A DNA stretch of 64,000 bases from positions 350,750-414,749 of the forward strand of contig NZ_GG697128.1 in assembly GCF_000160575.1 (NCBI RefSeq). Reading direction: 5' to 3'. Numbering within the stretch: position 1 is the first letter of the stretch; every line of letters begins with the position of its first letter. This stretch comes from Weissella paramesenteroides ATCC 33313. Its GTDB lineage: Bacteria > Bacillota > Bacilli > Lactobacillales > Lactobacillaceae. The notes beneath the pieces were generated by a model that saw only the letters and a program-made list of their open reading frames with translations, searched no databases and had not been told where the DNA came from. Made by a program: the position numbers and the translations under genes. This document shows, in pieces, positions 45,691 through 53,545 of the stretch.

Positions 45691-46494
45691 TTAAATAAAT
45701 TTATCTAGTGCTTTCGCAATACCATCATTGTCATTGGTATCCGTAACAAATGTTGCATAACTTTTTGCTAATTCTGAGCCGTTACCCATCGCGATCGCAT
45801 GGCCGGCAAATTTAAACATGGGGATGTCATTTTGTTCATCACCAAACACCATTACTTCTTCAGCATCTATTCCAAGTTCAGCTGCCAAAATTTCTAAAGC
45901 TGCTCCCTTACTTGCTGATGCATTCATAACTTCTAAGAAATTATCAGCAGCTCGTACAACGTAATATTGACCACCAAATTCTTTCACTACTGCTGGTTCA
46001 ATCTGATTTAATTCATCAGTCTCACCCACAAAGATCGCTTTAACGATTGAGAAATCATTGCCTAATTCATCAGGTGTACGAATCAATAACCCCGCATCGT
46101 TCTCCCATGCCTGAATGACGGTAATGCGACTAACATTAGTATTGCTAGTATAAATTTCACCATCTTCGTCGAGCACATTGTACTGCAGCTGATGTTGCTT
46201 AGCATATTCATCTATGTGGCGGTATTCAGCATTTGGAAGGCCTAATTTATTGATAACTTTCCCAGTAACGGACTCAATCACACTGCCATTATAAGTAATG
46301 ACATACTGGTCATCACTATTAATACCAAGCTCATTTAAAAATGGTCGCACCCCTGGCAAGGGTCGTCCCGAGCAAAGCACCACTTTTATACCATTCTCAA
46401 GTGCCTTTTTTAAAGCAATTTTTGTACTAATGAGAATCTTCCCCTCTGAATTTAAAAGTGTATCATCAATATCTAGCACAATTAATTTGATCAT
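45691..46494 (-). CDS. Cof-type HAD-IIB phosphatase
   Basis: A 267-aa HAD hydrolase of the Cof/YidA type. Motif I is LDIDDTLLNS with the nucleophile Asp, motif II is in CSGRPLPGV, and motifs III/IV appear as KGAALEILAAELG and MVFGDEQNDIPMF. A C2 cap domain lies between. These enzymes dephosphorylate sugar phosphates and flavin precursors; the natural substrate is not predictable. GGGAG is 8 nt from the ATG at 46494; the ATG at 46500 is too close. A cre-like site lies just upstream, so expression may depend on carbon source. Confidence 0.88.
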   Translation of the reverse strand: MIKLIVLDIDDTLLNSEGKILISTKIALKKALENGIKVVLCSGRPLPGVRPFLNELGINSDDQYVITYNGSVIESVTGKVINKLGLPNAEYRHIDEYAKQHQLQYNVLDEDGEIYTSNTNVSRITVIQAWENDAGLLIRTPDELGNDFSIVKAIFVGETDELNQIEPAVVKEFGGQYYVVRAADNFLEVMNASASKGAALEILAAELGIDAEEVMVFGDEQNDIPMFKFAGHAIAMGNGSELAKSYATFVTDTNDNDGIAKALDKFI

Positions 46495-46515
46495 CGTCAT
46501 ATCTCCCCTAAGTTA

Positions 46516-46531
46516 TTGTTAACGCTTTCAT
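46516..46531 (-). promoter_or_regulatory. Putative cre site upstream of the HAD gene
   Basis: TTGTTAACGCTTTCAT fits the WTGNNARCGNWWWCAW consensus at every position. It lies about 20-37 nt before the ATG, where CcpA binding would repress. Confidence 0.6.
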
Positions 46532-46580
46532 GTTAATTGGTCTACACCAACAAGTCAACAAAAAAGAAGTTAAACCGTAA

Positions 46581-46781
46581 TCAAATTTGCTTGAAAATTA
46601 GTGCTATCCCAATCCCTAACATTGCTACACCAAACACAATGCCACTCCAGAGAGCTGCTGGTAGAAAATGAGACGTACTTTTTGTACCATGTCGCTTGCT
46701 ATTTAGGAAAACCCCTCTAACACTATAAAATTCCCAAAAGCTAATTAAAATTAGTACAACACCTGTTATTTGTTCTGCCAA
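46581..46781 (-). CDS. Small two-helix membrane protein
   Basis: A 66-aa protein with two membrane segments (about 3-25 and 43-64) and a basic linker (NSKRHGTKSTSH). Not recognised. The start is a TTG at 46781 with AGGGGG upstream. Lies between the HAD gene and the esterase pair. Confidence 0.55.
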   Translation of the reverse strand: MAEQITGVVLILISFWEFYSVRGVFLNSKRHGTKSTSHFLPAALWSGIVFGVAMLGIGIALIFKQI

Positions 46782-46811
46782 AATATTTTCCCCCTGTCTT
46801 CATGAAATTAT

Positions 46812-47555
46812 TTAAGCAAATGCATTTTCATCGATTAACTTAATAACCTGTTGAATGGCTTTATCCCATACGACCCACTCATGGCCACCACTGACCGCAA
46901 CAAACTCATGACGTAACCCCTGTTGTTCAATTCGTTCGTTAAGGGCCAGATTCATGTCATAAAATGGATCATCAGTCCCACATAGTTGCCAAATATATGG
47001 TGTCTGCGCTCCCTGTTGTGTTATCAAGTAATTAATGTCATTAATAGAATTTTTCACTTGATCTGGTGAACCAAATAGTCCTTTGAACCAAACATCACGT
47101 TTTGGACTCTCATGCCATTTTTGTACAATATCAGTCATCGCAGACATTGGAAAAATTGCTTGAAATTCTTTTGGATGTGTCAATCCAGTTTTCAATGCTC
47201 CAAAGCCACCCATCGAAGTTCCCGCAATAAATGTTTGTGATCGTTGATCTGACAAATGAAACCATGCACGACAACGTTGTAGTAGTTCCTGGCTAATGTA
47301 TTCAAAATACTGACTCTCACCATCCCGGCTCGTGTAATAACTTCGGTCTACTCGTGGCATAATAATCGTGATATCTGTCTGACTGGCATAATCGGTCAGC
47401 CGTGTTTGATTTAGCCAAGCATTTTCATCTTCACCTAAACCATGTAACAACAATAGTGTTTTCTCTGATCCTTTTGGGTACTCCGGCAAAATAATATTGA
47501 CACTTGTATTCATTTTTAATGTCTTAGAGTAAAATGACAATCGACTTACCGCCAT
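46812..47555 (-). CDS. Esterase family alpha/beta hydrolase (EstA-like), copy 1
   Basis: A 247-aa alpha/beta hydrolase of the esterase D / tributyrin esterase group. The oxyanion region is LLLLHGLGEDENAW; the nucleophile elbow is GTSMGGFGALK, the acid CGTDDPFYD and the His SGGHEW. Cytoplasmic (no signal peptide). These enzymes hydrolyse short acyl esters, including acetylated sugars and flavour esters in dairy strains. It lies 15 nt after a paralogue, so it is a tandem duplicate in one operon. Confidence 0.88.
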   Translation of the reverse strand: MAVSRLSFYSKTLKMNTSVNIILPEYPKGSEKTLLLLHGLGEDENAWLNQTRLTDYASQTDITIIMPRVDRSYYTSRDGESQYFEYISQELLQRCRAWFHLSDQRSQTFIAGTSMGGFGALKTGLTHPKEFQAIFPMSAMTDIVQKWHESPKRDVWFKGLFGSPDQVKNSINDINYLITQQGAQTPYIWQLCGTDDPFYDMNLALNERIEQQGLRHEFVAVSGGHEWVVWDKAIQQVIKLIDENAFA

Positions 47556-47570
47556 AAAAATCTCCCCTCA

Positions 47571-48356
47571 TTAAGATAAGCGTTCCTCTTGCACATAGTT
47601 AATTGGTAACCATTCCAATACTCGTTCAATTTGTTTATCCCAATAATACCACTCATGACGACCAGGGGATGTTTCATAGGTGATGTCGTATGATAACTGC
47701 TTTAATTTAGACACAGCTGTATCATTTAATTGTTTAAACTCGTCCTGCTCCCCTATCCAATCATATAATTTCGGTTTGTTTTCACAGCGCTCTGCTAACG
47801 TCAAAATGTCATTATCAGAGCCAATAAAATGATCTAAATCACCAAAAATGCCTCGCCAATAAGTTAATGATTCCAAATCAAGTAATGTATCTGTCTCACC
47901 CACAAGGGCTCCGGAAAGTGAAGCAGCATAACTAAACTTATCGGTTGCAAACGCCATTTTGAAAGCACCATAACCACCCATTGATAATCCAACCACAAAA
48001 TTTTTTGATCTTTTAGTTGAAAGTTGTGGAAAAAAACTGGCAACTTTTTCTGGTAATTCTTTTGCAATTGCATCAAAATAATTTAAGCCATACTGCGTAT
48101 TGGTATACCATGCCAAATCGGTTGATGGCATAATAATTGCAAGTGGCGTTTGTCTGACCAATCGTTCAATATCCGTACGACGTTGCCAGGTCGATTGGTC
48201 ACCCGACATGCCATGTAGTAAGTAAAGAACTGGTATATCTTGTAATGTTTCTGCAGTCCAAGTTGGATTGTGGTTTGACAATTCAGGTAAGATAACGTTC
48301 ATCGTACGATCCATGCCGAGTACTTGTGAGTAATAGTCAACTTGTAAATGAGCCAT
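47571..48356 (-). CDS. Esterase family alpha/beta hydrolase (EstA-like), copy 2
   Basis: A 261-aa paralogue of the next gene. MAHLQVDYYSQVLGMDRTMN starts the family fold; VLYLLHGMSGDQSTW holds the oxyanion site, GLSMGGYGAFKMA the nucleophile, GEQDEF the acid and GRHEWYYWD the His. The ATG at 48356 has AAGAGG upstream; a longer frame from 48419 adds residues outside the fold. No signal peptide. First gene of the esterase operon, preceded by an inverted repeat (48484-48511). Confidence 0.87.
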   Translation of the reverse strand: MAHLQVDYYSQVLGMDRTMNVILPELSNHNPTWTAETLQDIPVLYLLHGMSGDQSTWQRRTDIERLVRQTPLAIIMPSTDLAWYTNTQYGLNYFDAIAKELPEKVASFFPQLSTKRSKNFVVGLSMGGYGAFKMAFATDKFSYAASLSGALVGETDTLLDLESLTYWRGIFGDLDHFIGSDNDILTLAERCENKPKLYDWIGEQDEFKQLNDTAVSKLKQLSYDITYETSPGRHEWYYWDKQIERVLEWLPINYVQEERLS

Positions 48357-48710
48357 AGTGAACCTCTTTTCACAGAAATAATGATAAAGTTTTAATTTGA
48401 CTTTCGAACATATTAACATGTAAAGAATATAAAAATATTATTTAATCATCAATTTATTCAAAAAAGCCGAATTTTCTGTTGAAATAACAATTTCTGTGTA
48501 AAAATTGTTATCTGTATACACTAATTTTATGACTTTACTAACTAAAAAAGCTTGCAAGCCTGATAAAAATTATCAGATTCACAAACTTGATTTATTAATT
48601 TTATGATGTGCATACTACTTAATACTCTACACTATAAAAATTTTATATTTTTCGTAATATTAAGTGTCTGAGTTCAATAATTCTTTTAATCGGTGATAAA
48701 ACCTATTATA
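48357..48710. other. Intergenic region between esterases and GT-D gene
   Basis: This AT-rich 354-nt stretch has no credible gene. It holds a terminator for the glycopolymer locus (48542-48588) and a 10-bp inverted repeat ATAACAATTT / AAATTGTTAT (48484-48493 / 48502-48511) that may be an operator in the esterase promoter region. Confidence 0.6.
48542..48588 (-). terminator. Terminator at the end of the teichoic acid / glycopolymer locus
   Basis: A 19-bp stem with several G-U pairs and one mismatch (48548-48566 / 48570-48588), a 3-nt loop and a T run on the minus strand. It lies about 120 nt after the stop of the GT-D gene. Confidence 0.82.
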
Positions 48711-49499
48711 CTAATATATAGCTGTTTTACTACTACCTTCAATGATTGGAGCTTGTTCAGGCATTTTCCCTCCTTCGAATACATTGTAGTATGCTGAGGC
48801 CACATGTCCAAGATCAATTGCCCACTTACCCATTTTACTTAAATCAGAAGCTAAAACAGTTGCTGTTGGTCCTAAAGAAAGAATAATTAAATCAGATGAA
48901 TCTTTTTTCAATCTCTCTCTTAAGTCATCAATATCATCATAGGCATCTACTGCCTTGGTATATACATATTTTACAGACTTGATAGTGTTAAACATATCCG
49001 GAATTAAATCAAATCTACTTCCTTTACCTGTAACAACAGTAATATCTAGCCCCCGCCATAACTCCCTATACATTTCTACAGCAGTTCTATCATATTTCTT
49101 AAAAAAAAGTGGACGTGATAGATGGGTACTTACAAACCTAGAATGTGCATTCTTTTCCAATAAAGGTTTTAATTGAATAAACGAATTAGACCATAGTCTA
49201 ATATGACTTTCATTTAAAATTGGAGATGGTTGACCCACAATTAAATTATGATTAGGATTAATTAAAATATCCTTCAATTCCTTAGACAAATTTGCTGAAT
49301 TTTTTTGAAAAGGTGTATTAAAATAAGGCGTTGCAATTAGAGTGTTCTCACCATCACCAAATCGTGACACAGATAATTTATTATCTTTAATAACTTTTAA
49401 CGACTCAGGCATGTCATACATCTTATCCCAAATCAATCGTTGTAGTTCGCTATACATAGGAAGTGCTGCTAATTTTAGTTGTGTTAATGAAGTGTCCAT
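48711..49499 (-). CDS. GT-D fold glycosyltransferase (DUF1792-like)
   Basis: A 262-aa protein with the GT-D signature: LSVSRFGDGE at about 42-51, where DGE is the metal/nucleotide motif, then LIVGQPSP, DITVVTGKGSRFD and the late motif LIILSLGPTATVLASDLSKMG with DLGHV. The family (PF08759) includes streptococcal enzymes that add sugars to adhesins and proteins of capsule loci. No membrane segment. It is the last gene of the locus, 28 nt after the XcbB-like gene, and probably decorates the same polymer. Confidence 0.82.
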   Translation of the reverse strand: MDTSLTQLKLAALPMYSELQRLIWDKMYDMPESLKVIKDNKLSVSRFGDGENTLIATPYFNTPFQKNSANLSKELKDILINPNHNLIVGQPSPILNESHIRLWSNSFIQLKPLLEKNAHSRFVSTHLSRPLFFKKYDRTAVEMYRELWRGLDITVVTGKGSRFDLIPDMFNTIKSVKYVYTKAVDAYDDIDDLRERLKKDSSDLIILSLGPTATVLASDLSKMGKWAIDLGHVASAYYNVFEGGKMPEQAPIIEGSSKTAIY

Positions 49500-49527
49500 C
49501 TTAATGCACTCTCTTTTCTTTCGATTT

Positions 49528-51276
49528 TTAAATTAGTTTATAAAATGCCATGTTTAAATACATTAGCTGTTCTGGGACAGTATTTCTAGATAGCACAGAA
49601 TGTTCTGTTACTGTATCATCTTTCACATCAATAAGCTGTAACTTATTCTGCAAATTTAGTCGTTCTAAATACTTCCAATTATTTTGTATAAAGTGATTAG
49701 AAAGAATTAGCCCTGACGCAGTACTATGACTCAAATATGACTCAATCTTACTAGTTAAGTCTACCTCACGATTTTGTCCAACATAATGTACATCCTGTTT
49801 ATATTTTACATAATATTCATCATTAATAATTGGATCAACAGCAACTATTCGTGAATTCAACCATGCACCATGAATTAATGCTCCGACTCCACCCCTTGAT
49901 ACCCCATACGTAACAACATTATCAACAGTGATATCATTTTCTGTCATAATTTTCCGTATCAAAGACTGTATTTGTTGCTCATAGTCCTGAAAATTGACTG
50001 AGTTGGCATAAAATGAACCCCTAACTAAATTCAAATCGGCAATTCGTAGAACAAAAGTGTCCTTTACTAAACTACGCTGTATATTTAAAAACATTTCCGT
50101 AAAAGATCTATCTTGGGGATCATTTGAAATCAGGCCATCTACTGGGGGAAGACTCAAGAAGAAGACCACTAACTTGTTTCTTTTATTAGTTATTCTCTTT
50201 TTTTCTGGAATATTTAATTGATAAAATACATCCTTAAATCGTTTAAGGCTTCGTGAATCGTAAAGCCTTCTTCTTATAAACCAAGCCGATTTCTTTGTAC
50301 CACGATATAAAATATAATCCATACCAGCTAATTCATTAAGCAAATTAACCAAATCTGGATGTTTTCCCGCACCAGACAACAGTTTTTCTCTATTAAAATT
50401 ATGGTCTAACTTAATTATTTCAGCACCTAACTTCGGTTTATCATGATTATCAAACTTAATCGTTTCCATGCTAAACCCTTTAATCGACAAATTTCTTTTT
50501 AAACTATTCTCCCCAATAAAGTAAACTTCATTTTTGTTGAAAGAATAGTCAAGAAGTAATTGTTCATATATATCTTTGTTTCCAGTAATTAATCCATCTA
50601 CCAAAAAAATTTGCTGTTTGATTTTTTTTATTTCAGGTGAACGGTCCACAATGTTAAATATTTTCCCAGTAGCATGTCCAAAATAATTGAGTTCAATGTC
50701 AATTAGTGACAAATCACTTGTGACTAATACGTCTCCATCGTGAATTATATGACTTAAATAAAAATGAATTAATTCTTCTTCTGAAAGAAATTTTATCTCG
50801 CTTCCATTTATTTTTATTTTAAGAGCATCAGTCACATACCCACTTGCTTCAAGATGAATCTCTGTTTTCAAGAATATTTTACCTTGACTGTTGAGATACC
50901 ATCTTTCAGTCCCCTGTCCATTCGTTCCACGAATAAACACTAAGCGAATTTTATTTTCATGCATCCAAAAATCAGAAACGTTTTTCCCACCACTAAAATT
51001 AGATATAAATTTCCCATTATTTTTTTGAGTTTCAATATTACTCATATAATCGTCACTAAAAAAATCGCTGTGATCTGAAAGCCACCATGTTATTTGTTCA
51101 AAATCCGTATCTTTGTCTATTTTAGACCTAACATAAAACATATCTTGCATATAGCCAATATGCAATAATTTATATTCATTTTTTGAGTTTTGTAATAATT
51201 TACTAAATTTTTGAACAACTTTGTCAGAGTCATTTGATAAATTATCAATATTCTTTATTAATTGAATTACAGCCAT
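49528..51276 (-). CDS. XcbB/CpsF- or Asp2-like protein with alpha/beta-hydrolase end
   Basis: A 582-aa protein in two parts. The N-terminal part (about 110-220) resembles the N-terminal domain of TagE/GtfA-type glycosyltransferases (ERWYLNSQGKIFLKTEI, GYVTDALKIKI, HDGDVLVTSDLS). The C-terminal part (about 360-582) is an alpha/beta hydrolase-like domain with the nucleophile elbow YGVSRGGVGALIHG (Ser460), AVDPIINDEYY and a late His in VTEHSV. This combination is seen in XcbB/CpsF capsule proteins and recalls Asp2 of accessory secretion. It may be an O-acetyltransferase or esterase for the polymer. No signal peptide. Lies between the TagF-type and GT-D genes. Confidence 0.65.
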   Translation of the reverse strand: MAVIQLIKNIDNLSNDSDKVVQKFSKLLQNSKNEYKLLHIGYMQDMFYVRSKIDKDTDFEQITWWLSDHSDFFSDDYMSNIETQKNNGKFISNFSGGKNVSDFWMHENKIRLVFIRGTNGQGTERWYLNSQGKIFLKTEIHLEASGYVTDALKIKINGSEIKFLSEEELIHFYLSHIIHDGDVLVTSDLSLIDIELNYFGHATGKIFNIVDRSPEIKKIKQQIFLVDGLITGNKDIYEQLLLDYSFNKNEVYFIGENSLKRNLSIKGFSMETIKFDNHDKPKLGAEIIKLDHNFNREKLLSGAGKHPDLVNLLNELAGMDYILYRGTKKSAWFIRRRLYDSRSLKRFKDVFYQLNIPEKKRITNKRNKLVVFFLSLPPVDGLISNDPQDRSFTEMFLNIQRSLVKDTFVLRIADLNLVRGSFYANSVNFQDYEQQIQSLIRKIMTENDITVDNVVTYGVSRGGVGALIHGAWLNSRIVAVDPIINDEYYVKYKQDVHYVGQNREVDLTSKIESYLSHSTASGLILSNHFIQNNWKYLERLNLQNKLQLIDVKDDTVTEHSVLSRNTVPEQLMYLNMAFYKLI

Positions 51277-51322
51277 ACGTCCACTTTCACTATACTAAAA
51301 ACTCTAGAAATAAATTGCAATA

Positions 51323-53542
51323 TTATACATTCATATCAATGATATTTATTTTTTTGTTAACTATATATGAATAAAAAGTTTTAAAATATTTATTCATATC
51401 TTTAGTATCAAGCATTAAATCAGAAAAATTTAATGCAAGTGGCAGAAGATTCATTAAACTAATATTTTTTGAATCAATCAAATAAACACTCTTCTCATTT
51501 TTAAAATAATTACCAAATATTTCTTCATTGCCATATATATATACCGCATCATAATAATTTTGAGCCACAATACGTTGCAAATTATAAATTCCAAATAATT
51601 CATCAAAATCAGAAAAATTATTAGCAATCATCATTAATTTTCTGCCCTTTTTTAACTTAATTACATTAATCTTTTCATTATTGAACATTACCGGAATATA
51701 TTTATTCTGACTAATCACCACAGGATTACTATTAATAGCCGTTAAATCAATAATTTCATCATATTGAGGTAAAACATTTTTAATAATATGCTTATTTTTA
51801 GATACATTTATTCTTGTTTTTTGATCATTATAAAAAAGATTTGTTTTTACGTAAGTTTTATTTGTAGCCGTAATACCAAATGCAAATAGATTATTTTCAA
51901 AAACATCCATCATTTTACCTAGATAAATAAAGTGATCAATTCTTTTTAACGGAACTATCCTTCGAATTTCTTCTTTTAATATGTTTTGTACATTTTCTTC
52001 TTTATACATTGACATATCACCTTGGTTAGTTAAGGAGTATGCTACATAATTATCGACTGTGTAATTAACTTGCCCTAACCGGAATATATGATTGTATTTA
52101 ATCCTGATTTGAGAAAGCAGTAGCAATTCTTCATTGCTAAGATGGTCTTTGGTAAGTAATATGATATTACTGTCAATGTTTTCAGTTAAAGAGTTAATGA
52201 ATTGTACCTTAGAGTAGTAATCATTATTTTCAAACCCATCCAAATACAAAACAACGTTTTTTCTATTATTATTTATTTTCACTTCATATTCATATTCGAC
52301 TTCATCCTTATTTTCGAATAATTCATCAATAATACGTGTTGCTGCATGACCAGTTTGCCATTTTATATACTCACTGACTCTATTACTATTATTCATTGTA
52401 TAGTCTTCTAAATTAGCTAAAGCGTTCGCTAATTCTTCTATATCCAACACAACATTTCCAGGAACCGAATTGATGTCAAGCAACAATCCTCTATCAGCGA
52501 TATATGATTCTAGGTCGTATACATACAAAAACACTGGCTTACCTGTGACAAGATAATCAAAAAATATGCTTGAATAATCTGAAATTAGAACATCTGTTAC
52601 ACTTAACAACTCCGATGTATCCACATCGTTTGGAACAAGAATATCTTTAATCCTTCTATCAGATTTAGCTTTATCATAGGCAATTTGATGTGCTTTCACT
52701 AACAACTGATATCCTTCAGGTAAAGCATTCTGAATATCCAAAGAATTTTGCACAAATTCTTCTGTCATATTTGAAACACTCTCCTGATTTCCACGCCATG
52801 TAGGAGCATACAATACTATTTTTTTATCATCTTCAATTGGCACTATTCTATTCAAAAAATTGAAAAAATTCTCTTTATCTGTAGTTTGTATTAAATCGAC
52901 CCTTGGATATCCAACGGTCAGTTGAATACCATCATAAATTCCATTTAAGTCATAACTATCATTCATTATGTTTTGAGTATATTCATTTGGATGAACCATA
53001 TAATCAGTCATCAAAAATTGCCTTTGAACGTTAGCCCATTGTCCAAATCTTCCGCCCATATACTTTCCCATACCCTTAATCGGTGTACCATGCCACATAT
53101 TTATCAAAATCTGATCTGGTCTTTTGACAAAATAATACGGCATAGACGTATTGATTATTAGATACTTTGCTGTCGCCAAATATTGTAAGTGTTTTTTTGT
53201 ATATGGCCTAATAAATTCCACATTGGTTAATTCTGAAAATCTGCTAGACTGCACATTTTCAGGATTTTCTAAAATCCAAACATGATGGTACTTATGGTGA
53301 ACATCTTTCTTTAAAATTTCTAAAAAAATTGCATATGGGTTATCCGTCATGCTTTTCCCTAAGAAAGAATCATACAGTATTACATCTTGTTTAATAGGAT
53401 GTTCCTTGCCAAGGATATACTCACTATACTCATTGATTCTTCTAAAGTTTCTGTTTGATACAACTCTTTTTTCAATTTCAGTCTGATGCTTTTTTATAAA
53501 TTCTTTTCTCAAATCAATATCGAAATTGTCCAAATTACTCAT
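51323..53542 (-). CDS. TagF-type glycerophosphotransferase with a degenerate GT4 half
   Basis: A 739-aa protein. Residues 50-415 are a complete CDP-glycerol glycerophosphotransferase: MWHGTPIKGMG (150-160), LYAPTWRGNQ, LLVKAHQ and LISDYSSIFFDYLV (319-332). From about 428 the chain follows a GT4 glycosyltransferase (KNVVLYLDGFENNDYYSK parallels KNILMYGGGFYNNGITSS of the next protein), but motifs are lost: the GRLSPEKG region reads MIANNFSDFDE and the E-x7-E nucleotide site is replaced by DTKDMNKYFK. It should polymerise or add glycerol phosphate, with the second half structural. GGGGGAA precedes the ATG, which lies 3 nt after the upstream gene. Confidence 0.82.
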   Translation of the reverse strand: MSNLDNFDIDLRKEFIKKHQTEIEKRVVSNRNFRRINEYSEYILGKEHPIKQDVILYDSFLGKSMTDNPYAIFLEILKKDVHHKYHHVWILENPENVQSSRFSELTNVEFIRPYTKKHLQYLATAKYLIINTSMPYYFVKRPDQILINMWHGTPIKGMGKYMGGRFGQWANVQRQFLMTDYMVHPNEYTQNIMNDSYDLNGIYDGIQLTVGYPRVDLIQTTDKENFFNFLNRIVPIEDDKKIVLYAPTWRGNQESVSNMTEEFVQNSLDIQNALPEGYQLLVKAHQIAYDKAKSDRRIKDILVPNDVDTSELLSVTDVLISDYSSIFFDYLVTGKPVFLYVYDLESYIADRGLLLDINSVPGNVVLDIEELANALANLEDYTMNNSNRVSEYIKWQTGHAATRIIDELFENKDEVEYEYEVKINNNRKNVVLYLDGFENNDYYSKVQFINSLTENIDSNIILLTKDHLSNEELLLLSQIRIKYNHIFRLGQVNYTVDNYVAYSLTNQGDMSMYKEENVQNILKEEIRRIVPLKRIDHFIYLGKMMDVFENNLFAFGITATNKTYVKTNLFYNDQKTRINVSKNKHIIKNVLPQYDEIIDLTAINSNPVVISQNKYIPVMFNNEKINVIKLKKGRKLMMIANNFSDFDELFGIYNLQRIVAQNYYDAVYIYGNEEIFGNYFKNEKSVYLIDSKNISLMNLLPLALNFSDLMLDTKDMNKYFKTFYSYIVNKKINIIDMNV

Positions 53543-53545
53543 TAA

